From contig OX419757.1 of assembly GCA_948567375.1 (NCBI GenBank), forward strand, positions 70,928,001 through 70,992,000: a stretch of DNA of 64,000 nt, written 5' to 3'. Below the pieces are notes generated by a model that was given only the letters and a program-made list of their open reading frames with translations, was not told where the DNA came from and ran no database searches. Origin of the DNA: Lunularia cruciata (lineage: Eukaryota; Streptophyta; Marchantiopsida; Lunulariales; Lunulariaceae). Below, one piece after another: positions 10,700-18,737 of this stretch. Every line of letters starts with the position of its first letter. The stretch's first letter is position 1. The position numbers and the translations under genes were made by a program.

Positions 10700-11267
10700 T
10701 TGGTACATGGTTGTATGACAATTGGCAACAAGGAGTACAACACCTTCTCCTTCAAGGAAGGTCTTCTATTCCATGCGGACCGGATCTATGTTCTAGCCAA
10801 AGGTGATCTCTGACTTGCATGCCTTCAAGAAGCCCATGATCTACCAATAGCTGGTCACATGGGGGTGGAGAAGGCCTTGGGTACCCTCCAACGCCAATGG
10901 TGGTGGCCTACCATGACACAAGATGTTTGGGAGTTTGTCCAATTGTGTGAGAGTTGTCAACGCAACAAGGCCAGTAACCAGGAGGCGAGTGGACTCCTTC
11001 AGCCACTTCCCATTCCAATTACTCGTTGGGAACATGTGAGCTTAGATCTCATCACCTCCTTGCCCAAGACACAACAAGGTCACACAACGATTGTGGTGTT
11101 TGTAGATAAGCTTAGTAAACAAATCCATTTGGCACCAATGGTTGATACTGTGGATTTGGCTTGTTGGAATGACAATGGCTTCTCACCTCTAGAATGCACA
11201 GATAGCCATCCAAGAGTTTCAAGCTTCAATGGCGACAAGGACGTCACCAACTAGCGGTGGGGGAATA
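10700..11267 (+). pseudogene. A2 integrase, truncated and fused to the element tail
   Basis: 10859-11254 is open. The HHCC-type zinc region is followed by GLLQPLPIPITRWEHVSLDLITSLPKT and VVFVDKLSKQIHLAPMVDT. At about 11160 it jumps to the end of the chromodomain region (homologous to 53325-53411), so the second catalytic Asp, the Glu and the chromodomain are missing. The tail ends with GGTGGGGGAATA, the polypurine tract, right before the 3' LTR. Confidence 0.75.
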
Positions 11268-11692
11268 TGTAATAATATGGAGTTTAGTGATATAGTTAGT
11301 AAGGCTAACAAAGTAGAGAATAAGCCAAATTATGTTAGAATATTCTAGAAGCATCTAGGAAGCTTCTTAGGAAGCTTCCCAACTAGTTAACTTGCGCCCC
11401 AAGCAGGTAGCTTCTAGAAGAAAGCTTCTAGAAGATTCTAACTAGTTTAGCTTGCACGCCAAGTAGGCAGCTTCTAGAAGGAAGCTTCTTGAGAAGCTTC
11501 CTAGTTAACTTGGCTTGCCTTCTAAGAAAGCGGCTCGGAGAAGCTTCTTGAGAAGCTTCTCAAGGACTTTGTATGCTACCTATAAATACCAAAGCCAAAG
11601 CTCATTTTAGGCATTTGGAGTTTTCCCTCATTCAAGTGTCCCAATGTGAGCTTCCATTCTTCTATTTCTCTCCTTGGTCTTGGTCTTTTACA
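11268..11692 (+). repeat. A2 3' LTR
   Basis: TG...CA, 425 bp. It contains GAATATTCTAGAA (11338-11350) and a further three-unit heat-shock element. It is followed directly by the TTCTA duplication. Confidence 0.9.
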
Positions 11693-11697
11693 TTCTA
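11693..11697 (+). repeat. Target-site duplication TTCTA, right copy (A2)
   Basis: Repeats 6911-6915; A1 coding resumes here. Confidence 0.95.
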
Positions 11698-12230
11698 ACT
11701 TTGCAATTGGAGCAGTGTTGCAACAAGAATTCTTAAATGGACTACATCCCATTGCCTTTGTGTCTTGCCAACTAAATACAGCTGAAAGAAATTACTTTGC
11801 TCAAGATCAAGAACAACTTGCAATGGTATATGTCACCAAGGTTATCTCTTAAGGAAACAAGTAATCATGCAGAACGATCACAAACCATTGTTGTAGATCT
11901 TACACTTGGAATACATGAAAGGTCACTTGCCTTTGTATCTTGCCGACTAAATACAATTGAAAGAAATTACTCTGTTGGAGATTGGGAACAACTTGTAATG
12001 GTATATGCCACCAAGGTATGGAGGAACTATCTCTTAGGGAAACAAGTGATCATGCAAACTAATTACACATCATTGTTGTAGACCTTATATTTGGAACACA
12101 TGAGGAATTGACATCTTTGATGGGAGGAGCAACTCCAATTGTTTGACATCAAACTTGAGTACAAAGTAGGTTGATTCCATATCATCCTTGATGCTCTATC
12201 ACAACAACTTGATTTGAAGTCTCTTCCTCT
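11698..12230 (+). pseudogene. A1 RNase H with a ~175-bp internal duplication
   Basis: Resumes A1's frame after the A2 insertion (FAIGAVLQQEFLNGLHPIAFVS, LNTAERNYF). The segment 11752-11926 is duplicated in tandem at 11927-12106, so the PIAFVSC...LNTxERNY and LGKQVIMQ blocks occur twice. Stops follow in each unit. The domain would have degraded the RNA strand of the cDNA hybrid. Confidence 0.7.
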
Positions 12231-12464
12231 CATCACAACAGCAATTACAATGGTGTCAATTGACTCCAAGGTCCAAAAGGAATTTTGATCAGCTCTACAA
12301 TAAGATCTCTTCTTCCAAATGGTACATGATAGTCTTACAACATGTGATAAGGAATAAAACACCTTCTGCTTCAAGGAAGACCTATTCCATGAGGACCAAA
12401 TCTATGTTCCAACCAAAGGTGATCTCCAACTTGTGCACCTTCAAGAAGCCTATGCTTTACCAAT

Positions 12465-13018
12465 AGCTGGTCACATGGGTGTGGTCAAGACCTTGGTTAC
12501 ACTCCAACGCTGATGGTGGTGGCTCAACATAACATGAGATGTTCAAGAGTTTGTCCAATTGTGTGAGAACTACCAACATAACAAGGCCAACAACCAGAAG
12601 CCGAGTGGACTCCTTCAACCACTCCCCATTCCATCCACTTGATGGGAATACATGAGTTTGGATCTCATCACATCCTTGCCCAAGACAAAGCAAGGACACA
12701 CAACAATCATGGTGTTTGTGGATAAGCTTAATAAGCAAATCCACTTGGCACCAACCTTTGATACCTTGGATGCTCCAACCTTAGTGAAAATCTACTTTGA
12801 CAATGTCTTCAAGCATCATGGGATGCCATGTGTACTCATCTTTGACCTTGCTCCTCGATTCACCGAGAAGTTTTGGCAAGCACTCTTCCAGATACTTGGC
12901 ACCAAGCTTGCTTTGTCCACGGCCTATCATCCTCAAATAGATGGACAAACCAAACGTGCAAATTGTACCTTGGAGGATATGCCATGTGCCTTTGTCAATG
13001 TCCACCATACCAATTGAG
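12465..13018 (+). pseudogene. A1 integrase
   Basis: The zinc region near 12465-12600 has lost one Cys (CENYQHNK where A2 has CESCQRNK). The core is open at 12652-13017: SLDLITSLPKT with the first Asp, IFDLAPRFTEKFW with the second Asp, and YHPQIDGQTKRANC where the usual catalytic Glu (QTERANR in element B) is Lys. It is inactive by that substitution and by stops. Confidence 0.8.
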
Positions 13019-13567
13019 ATGAATGTCTTGCAATTGCAAAATTTCCCTACAAGAATTCCAAATAGGCAAGCACAGGATTTTCTCCTTTCTTTCTCAATTT
13101 TGGCCAAGATCCACTTGTTCCAAATTCTCTTCTTGCTCCTCCATATCAGGTCCCTCATGCATCAACCTTCTTGACCATCATATCCCAATCTCTCTAACAA
13201 GCCAAATCTCACCTCCTTGTTGCTCAAAATTGCCAAAAACAATGTACGTGCGACCATTGTCATGATCTCACCTTTGAAGTTGGTGATAAATTCATGCTAT
13301 CCTCTAGTAACCTACCCCTCCCACTTGATACCCAAGTTTATAAACTTGTCTCTAATTGGATAGGACCCTTTGATGTCACCCAAATCATCTCTCCTGTTGG
13401 TTATCGACTTGCCTTACCTTTTCATATGCACGTCCACCTGTCTTTCACATTTCCAAGTTGAAACCTTTTGTTCCTAACCCATCTTCTTTTTCCTTTTGTG
13501 TCCAACCTCCTCCTCCTCCCATCCCAATCAATGATCATGAGGAGTACAAAGTTGATTGTATCCTTGC
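13019..13567 (+). pseudogene. A1 integrase tail and 5' half of the chromodomain
   Basis: Degraded frames with the GPF-type tail (NWIGPFDVTQIISPVGYRLAL near 13355-13420, VHLSFTFPSLK near 13435) and a proline-rich linker. It runs into the chromodomain start EEYKVDCILA at about 13540-13567, where the methyltransferase element is inserted. The intact order is visible at 53200-53330. Confidence 0.65.
13564..13567 (+). repeat. Target-site duplication TTGC, left copy (methyltransferase element)
   Basis: TTGC precedes the element and recurs at 23484-23487. The uninterrupted family-A sequence at about 53218-53234 (tatccttgcacgtcacc) shows the empty site. Confidence 0.85.
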
Positions 13568-14122
13568 TGTCGTGCGTATATACATCACTACACAACATAC
13601 ATTGCTGTCAACATCATACACTATAAAAGCACAACTCACACATAAGTCATACATAGACTCTAAAGTACCACAATAATCAGATTGCTTAACATTCTCAACT
13701 CAACTCAACTCAGATCAGTACTTGATCTGTCACTCTATAAATTGCCAATAACTGGGCACTGATTACAGTCAAGCCACACCCACTCAAGCATAGAGAATCC
13801 AGGTGACGCTTGCCGGCCTCTGTCCACCATAGCCAGGAACTCGAAGGCTCAACATCAGAGAAGTGAGCTCTCTGGAGCTCACTTCAAAACTATACCCCCT
13901 GGACTTGAGCTAGCCCTGAAACCCTAACGGTCCCGCTGACGGCACACTCGATGGTGCAAACGGTGCAAAGTGACGGTGGGCCCCACCGTGAAGTCAGTAC
14001 CCCAAACACGAAATCTAACCATCGGAGAGCAGTCCTTGAGAAACAACTAGAATAACTCTAACTACCATCACTGGAACTCCAGTGTCAGAGCATCTTGATG
14101 CGGAACTACAAATGGCGTGACA
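13568..14122 (-). repeat. 3' LTR of the methyltransferase element
   Basis: Two parts: a 449-bp segment (13674-14122) that matches the 5' LTR at 23035-23483 with about 13 differences by eye, mostly transitions at CG sites, and a 106-bp terminal segment (13568-13673) absent from the 5' LTR. The same two-part order recurs in the old copy at 63591-64000, so the 106-bp part does belong to the LTR. Confidence 0.85.
13860..13885. repeat. Perfect hairpin in the LTR
   Basis: An 11-bp inverted repeat (GAAGTGAGCTC) with a 4-base loop TCTG. It is kept in the 5' LTR at 23221-23246 and lost in the old copy near 63800. It could act at the RNA level (packaging or polyadenylation). The function is not known. 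Confidence 0.85.
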
Positions 14123-14124
14123 GC

Positions 14125-14230
14125 TGTTGTGCGTATATACATCGCTACACAACATACATCGCTGTCAACATCATACACTATAAAAGCACAACTCACACAT
14201 AAGTCATACATAGACTCTAAAGTGCCACAA
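14125..14230 (-). repeat. Extra copy of the 106-bp LTR end segment
   Basis: A near-identical copy of 13568-13673 separated from the 3' LTR by two bases, so the 449-bp LTR core is flanked by this segment on both sides. It may be a remnant of a partial LTR duplication during reverse transcription. Confidence 0.85.
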
Positions 14231-14397
14231 TCGCCCTCTAGCTGGCGGTTAGGTCCCTCTAACTCCAGATAGCCATCTACTCTAAGTATATGGTATACCC
14301 TCTAATGGGCAAAGATCAGGAGGCCGGGTGCTATGGAGCCCCATCGTTAGTCGCTTGTCTGCAATCTATACCATATAAAGAATGAACTAGCTATAGG
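14231..14397. other. 3' untranslated internal region of the methyltransferase element
   Basis: Lies between the PHD stop and the LTR-derived segments. No coding is evident, and I do not see a clear polypurine tract. Confidence 0.5.
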
Positions 14398-14742
14398 TCA
14401 AGTACATCTAGGACATAACCACTGTCCCTGAGGAACCACCGTGAGGGGAGGAGTCATACATGCCATATGCCATCCTCTCGAACAGCTATCACACACTAAC
14501 ATAGTAGCAGCTCCACCAGAAGCGCCACATAACATACACCTCAAGCCTGCACGTACAAGTGCCAAGCTTGGGTCCATAGTACCATCAATGTTTGGGAGGT
14601 GGCATGGCGCACAATTGCGCACATGATCCTTCCAAACAACACCATCACGTCTTTCTAACACAAGGACTCCAGATGGCAAAACCTCGTGCACTCTCAAGAT
14701 AGTGCGGCTTGTAGAAACATCAAGTGTTGTCGGTGCTGTCTG
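14398..14742 (-). CDS. C-terminal PHD finger of the methyltransferase element
   Basis: Open frame after a TAG at 14743-14745, in the same frame as RT and integrase, ending at TGA 14398-14400. The last 45 codons (14538-14401) form a classical C4HC3 PHD finger: spacing C-x2-C-x11-C-x2-C-x4-H-x2-C-x14-C-x2-C, with the conserved Trp two residues before the seventh Cys (GQWLC). PHD fingers of this type usually bind the histone H3 tail. Here it occupies the place where chromoviruses carry a chromodomain, so an integration-targeting role is likely (inference). The upstream 60 residues (FHPGDYVYL, LRVHEVLPSGVLVLERRDG) resemble an integrase C-terminal SH3-like tail. Confidence 0.85.
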   Translation of the reverse strand, partial: QTAPTTLDVSTSRTILRVHEVLPSGVLVLERRDGVVWKDHVRNCAPCHLPNIDGTMDPSLALVRAGLRCMLCGASGGAATMLVCDSCSRGWHMACMTPPLTVVPQGQWLCPRCT

Positions 14743-14955
14743 CTATAGATATACATAGTCGCCTGGATGAAATCAACGGATCGAGGGTCTATAACCTCCT
14801 CCTTGAATGGTAGCATAGTGTAAAGTATCTCTATACTGAGCAATCGCCAAGTTCTCGAAGGCCATCGGCATCACTCTCCGAAAGATCTCTGCCCGCTGAG
14901 AACATGCGCTCATCCATACATCAGGGTCATCCAAGTCCAAAACTACAGTAGTATC

Positions 14956-16392
14956 TCAACGAATGGCTGCAGGTAAATCTGGATCTCGTCCATAGAGTAG
15001 AAAGTATGGAGAGAAGGATGCTAAGGAGGCTTGCCGGCTGAACCGATAGCCCATGGCCAACCAAGGTAACTGGAGATCCCAATCTCCCAAGTGGCCTCTC
15101 TGCAAACCATACTTTTGCAATCCTCTCTTCACCGTCTGAACCACTCTCTCTGCTAAGCCATCTGCCTCAGGGTGATCTCGGGATGTAGTACGATGATCAA
15201 TCAAAGCCTTGTCACACAAGACCTGAAACTCTCCCAAGAACTCTGTACCCTGATCAGTCAAAACCTCAGCTGGTGCACCAAAATGACTAAGAACTCGATC
15301 CAAGAACGAGTAAGCTGTCCCTTCACTAGACTTGTCAGGAAGTGCCACCAACTCAATCCACTTGGAGAAGTGCTCCACCATCACCAAAACATACCGATGA
15401 TGTCTCACAGTCAGCGGTAAAGGTCCGGCAAAGTCCAAACTCCAACGGTAACCCAATCCCATGATAGGTAATGGGTGTAACTGTGGCGTAGGAGCATTGA
15501 ATGATGCTCTAACTCGGTCACAAACCACACATCTGGCAACAAACTGCTGTACCTCGGTCTGCATACCGCGCCACCAATAATGACTCTGGAGTAAGCTATA
15601 TGTACGCTTTACTCCAAAATGTCCTAGCTCCTCATGAGCATGACGGACCAACTGTGGTCTCTGTGATGGAAGTGGTACTACTCGCACTCTACCATCCTCC
15701 CATACACACAAAAGGTGTCTACCCTCCAATCTGAACCGTTTGGCTCGCTGAAGAACACGGTCTCTCTCCTTGGCCCCAACTGTGCCACCCACAACACCAG
15801 TGTGAAGATAGTCCATCACTAAGACATCATCATGAATGTCTCGCTGAACTGTACCAATATCTTCACTCTCTGGATCTGTGACCTCCATAACTCCTCCTGT
15901 ATGCGCTGAGAGAGATACCACCAATGTCTCTGCAAATATACACAGAAAGGCTGATGCATGCCAACCTGGCACCATCTCCTCATCTGTCTCACCATGCCAA
16001 TGTGCTCCGGTCTGATCCTGCTGGCTGGGACATGGGTTTCTACTCAACCCATCTGCATCACGGTTCACCACTCCAGGTCTGTGAACAACTGTAAAATCAT
16101 ACTCCTGTAAAATCAGAGCCCATTGTGCAAGCTTCCCTGAAAGCTTGTCAGACTCCATCAACCACTTCAACGGCTGATGATCAGTGATGAGAGTGAAAGT
16201 GTTACCAAATAGGTAACATCGGAAATGTGCTACTGCCGAAACTGCTGCCAAGCACTCTCCCTCATATGAACTATACTTCGCCTCCGCTGAATTGTTGGAG
16301 CGACTAGCATAGGCCACCACAAACTCCTTCTCCTCATCATCATGCTGGGTGAGCACCGCTCCAAGCCCCAACATACTCCAATCAGTGTGAAC
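14956..16392 (-). CDS. RNase H and integrase of the methyltransferase element
   Basis: Opens after a TAG (16393-16395) with VHTDWSMLGLGAVL, so RNase H begins in the preceding block. RNase H carries the DWS Asp, the SYEGECLA Glu and TDHQPLKWL Asp motifs. The integrase follows with an HHCC zinc finger (H-EELGH ... CVVC), then DDE: LDFAGP, TDQGTEF and PEADGLAERVV. All catalytic residues are present. The block ends at TGA 14956-14958, after which the frame continues with two more stops to the PHD finger. Confidence 0.9.
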   Translation of the reverse strand, partial: VHTDWSMLGLGAVLTQHDDEEKEFVVAYASRSNNSAEAKYSSYEGECLAAVSAVAHFRCYLFGNTFTLITDHQPLKWLMESDKLSGKLAQWALILQEYDFTVVHRPGVVNRDADGLSRNPCPSQQDQTGAHWHGETDEEMVPGWHASAFLCIFAETLVVSLSAHTGGVMEVTDPESEDIGTVQRDIHDDVLVMDYLHTGVVGGTVGAKERDRVLQRAKRFRLEGRHLLCVWEDGRVRVVPLPSQRPQLVRHAHEELGHFGVKRTYSLLQSHYWWRGMQTEVQQFVARCVVCDRVRASFNAPTPQLHPLPIMGLGYRWSLDFAGPLPLTVRHHRYVLVMVEHFSKWIELVALPDKSSEGTAYSFLDRVLSHFGAPAEVLTDQGTEFLGEFQVLCDKALIDHRTTSRDHPEADGLAERVVQTVKRGLQKYGLQRGHLGDWDLQLPWLAMGYRFSRQASLASFSPYFLLYGRDPDLPAAIR

Positions 16393-17511
16393 CTAAAATG
16401 GTTGTCCCCTGATCGGTCTCCTCAAAATAGGAGCAGATGTCAACCTCTCCTTGAGCTCTACAAAAGCTCTCTCCTGCTCATCTCCCCAACACCACTCCTG
16501 TGTAAGCTTGGTCAACTTTGTCAAGGCCTTGGCAATGGCACTAAATCCTCTAACATAGCGGCGATAGAAGTTCGCCAACCCAAGGAATGCTCGCACTCTG
16601 CTCACATCCGTAGGCCAAGGAATACGTGCAATAGCCTCCACCTTGGTCTGCTGAACACCAAGTCCTCCGGGGTAGATAGTGTGACCCAAATACTCAACCT
16701 GCTCATGGAAGAACCTACACTTCCCAAGATGTAATTTGAGTCCATGAGATCTCAATCTCTCAAACACCTCCAACAACTGTCTCTCATGCTCCTCCACAGT
16801 AGTGCTATACACCAAAATGTCATCAATATAGCACCGAGCAAAATCCAGTCCAGCTAGGATCCTATCCATGACCCTCTGGAACTCAGCAGGAGCATTCTTC
16901 AACCCAAATGGTAAGAATCTCCACTGATATAACACATCCTTGCCGTGAGGATCAATAGCCCAAAATGCTATCTTGGACTTATCTTCCTCCCTGATCGGCA
17001 ATTGATGATATCCCACTCGAAGATCCAAAGTACTGAAGACCTTTGCATGCCCAATCGCATCAAAAATCTCCTCCGGTGTAGGCATGGCATACCGATCAGC
17101 CCTGGTCTGTCGGTTGATAGGACGGTAATCTCCACACATCCGCCTATCTGTATAGTTGCCATGCATATCCTTCTTGGCTGGCATCACTGTCGCTGATGCA
17201 TACTCTCCATGTGAAATCTCCACCAAACTAGCCTCAAAAAGGTCACTACTCCGGCTCTGAATCAATGTCCTCTCCATCTCACTATATCGATAAGGACGTC
17301 GGAAAACAGGTGTGTCGCTAGTCAGCTCAATCCGTATACCAGGTCCCTTCAGAGCACCCAAATCCTTCATACTGAAGGCAAAACAACTTGTGTGACTCCT
17401 CAAGAACCTCCAAACCCTCCGTCTTTCCTCTCCAGTAAGCTTGGGTCCAAGATCTGGCTCCCAAGTATCCTCTGTAACTGTAGTAGGAGTGGAAGACGTA
17501 CTGACTGGCTG
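16393..17511 (-). CDS. Reverse transcriptase of the methyltransferase element
   Basis: Opens after a TAG at 17512-17514. It contains the DTPVFRRPYRYS start, CGDYRPINRQT, STLDLRVGYHQLPI, WRFLPFGLKNAPAEFQRVM and the catalytic CYIDDILVYS, then LGLANFYRRYV of the thumb/connection. It is full length and no active-site residue is missing. The CGDYRPIN form differs from the CxDYRxLN of families A and B, suggesting a separate gypsy lineage. The TAG at 16393-16395 separates it from RNase H. Confidence 0.9.
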   Translation of the reverse strand, partial: QPVSTSSTPTTVTEDTWEPDLGPKLTGEERRRVWRFLRSHTSCFAFSMKDLGALKGPGIRIELTSDTPVFRRPYRYSEMERTLIQSRSSDLFEASLVEISHGEYASATVMPAKKDMHGNYTDRRMCGDYRPINRQTRADRYAMPTPEEIFDAIGHAKVFSTLDLRVGYHQLPIREEDKSKIAFWAIDPHGKDVLYQWRFLPFGLKNAPAEFQRVMDRILAGLDFARCYIDDILVYSTTVEEHERQLLEVFERLRSHGLKLHLGKCRFFHEQVEYLGHTIYPGGLGVQQTKVEAIARIPWPTDVSRVRAFLGLANFYRRYVRGFSAIAKALTKLTKLTQEWCWGDEQERAFVELKERLTSAPILRRPIRGQPF

Positions 17512-17871
17512 CTACACTGGGCCCTTGGGAGCAATGGTGTCATGCTCCCGACCACTAGAGGTCCCAACCTCTATGTGAAAAACTCCCTCCACTCTGGCTG
17601 CAAGCTCCATACGTCCTCTGGCTGCATCCCATGTGGACCAAGGGTGTAATCCAAGTAGCCCACGCTCACCTGGATGGACTCCAAGTAGACCACTCTCCCT
17701 AGTAGCTACTGGATGTGTCCCAAGAATACCATGTCCACTCGGTCCATCGCCCCCAGCATGTGCCTGAATCGTCTCGATAGGCACATGGCTCACAAGTGTC
17801 CGAGTGGTGATGCCTATCAAGCGCATCCTACGCTGCTCTGCCAAACCAAGGCTCACAATCCAGGTCAAAGT
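17512..17871 (-). CDS. Start of the pol frame: Gly-rich linker between methyltransferase and RT
   Basis: This frame opens at the TGA 17872-17874 and overlaps the end of the methyltransferase frame by only a few bases, in the -1 register. Residues TWIVSLGLAEQRR continue what looks like the last helix of the methyltransferase. A linker with a repeated LLGxHP motif (three near-copies) then leads to RT. No ATG start is evident, so it is probably translated by frameshift or is the result of an indel. Confidence 0.65.
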   Translation of the reverse strand, partial: TLTWIVSLGLAEQRRMRLIGITTRTLVSHVPIETIQAHAGGDGPSGHGILGTHPVATRESGLLGVHPGERGLLGLHPWSTWDAARGRMELAARVEGVFHIEVGTSSGREHDTIAPKGPV

Positions 17872-18737
17872 TCAGTTAACATAGCCTGACCTAACACCTG
17901 ACGCCTGGATGCCTCTGACATTGCTGGAACAGCGGTAATACCGGTGCGAAAACCCATCGCCCGCTCTCTCTCATCAGCATTGGGCTCCACCAACTGCTGT
18001 AACTGTGAGTCCCAAACAAGTCCAGATCCTCCCTCTCGAAAAGCATGAGAGCTTGGGAAACTCATGAGTGTGGGAAATGCAGCTCTAGGCTGTCCAACTA
18101 GGTTCACCATTGCCATAGGTGACCTATCAGCCACTACCACTGTCTGAGACTGACGTCCAACATCCAAGATATCATCAACAAGAATGTGGTCTAGTTGCTG
18201 AATCCTATCATAACTATGCTGTAGAACCTCTCTGGGTAAAAGGTTCGTCCACCAAAGACGAAGACGATGAGCCCGTGATCCCACTCTGGCTGCATCTAAC
18301 AATACAGCAGGTCCCATCCAAGAATGGACTTGATGTGTACTCGCCACCACTCTAGTGCGAGAATCACCCATCAATGGAACGTTCTCCAAAAGGTAAGCTG
18401 GAGAAACAGACTGATGAACCTGGAGATGTCGTAGTATCCGTAACATCTCCCAAAACACACCAGAACGAGGATCCTGAAGACCCAAACCGCGGCCCGCACG
18501 TGTATGTCCCTGACATGGCCATCCAGAAATCACCAAGTGAATAGGCCCATGTCTCTCTAGGTCATGCGCCCCCAATAAGGAAATGTCTCCTGGTAAGGCC
18601 TTCTGGTAACCTCTGACTGTTGACATCGGTAATAACTCCAGATACCGATAGGCCAAGTGTGCCACATGATGTAAAGAGACTCGCCTAGCAGTCTCATCTC
18701 TCTCTACATACAAGTACCTCTGTACTCGGATACCCAC
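17865..18737 (-). CDS. C5 cytosine DNA methyltransferase domain of the element
   Basis: 290 codons, starting after a TAG (18738-18740). Motif I (LELFGGISTGL) lies just before that TAG in the preceding ORF, so the domain is split by it. Within this ORF: motif II YVERDE at residues 10-15, motif IV SGWPCQGHTRAG with the catalytic Cys at residue 75, DPRSGVFWEM, motif VI ENV at 118-120, motif VIII RAHRLRLWWTNL at 155-166, a variable target-recognition stretch, then ERERAMGF and RRQVLGQAM (motifs IX and X). All core motifs are present and in order. It would transfer a methyl group to cytosine in DNA. I cannot assign it to the DNMT1, DNMT3/DRM or CMT class by eye. The TGA at 17865-17867 comes before the expected end of the last helix, which continues in the -1 frame. 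Confidence 0.93.
   Translation of the reverse strand: MGIRVQRYLYVERDETARRVSLHHVAHLAYRYLELLPMSTVRGYQKALPGDISLLGAHDLERHGPIHLVISGWPCQGHTRAGRGLGLQDPRSGVFWEMLRILRHLQVHQSVSPAYLLENVPLMGDSRTRVVASTHQVHSWMGPAVLLDAARVGSRAHRLRLWWTNLLPREVLQHSYDRIQQLDHILVDDILDVGRQSQTVVVADRSPMAMVNLVGQPRAAFPTLMSFPSSHAFREGGSGLVWDSQLQQLVEPNADERERAMGFRTGITAVPAMSEASRRQVLGQAMLTEL

Larger units (their letters stand above)
6916..11692 (+). mobile_element. Family A chromovirus copy A2, nested in A1
   Basis: Both LTRs (6916-7325 and 11268-11692), a 5-bp TSD, PBS, leader ORF, gag, protease, RT, RNase H and a truncated integrase. About a kilobase between the integrase core and the end of the chromodomain is missing around 11150-11170. 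It is non-autonomous: the RT active site reads FLDA instead of FLDD, and there are many stops. Confidence 0.92.

Noticed and set aside
15172-15420. Plus-strand ORF of 82 codons
   Set aside because: Antisense to the integrase of the methyltransferase element, which has clear motifs on the minus strand.
17865-18737. Interpretation as a bacterial restriction-modification methyltransferase or contamination
   Set aside because: It is in frame with gag and protease, repeated in the element's own context, flanked by LTRs and TSD, and inserted into a plant chromovirus.
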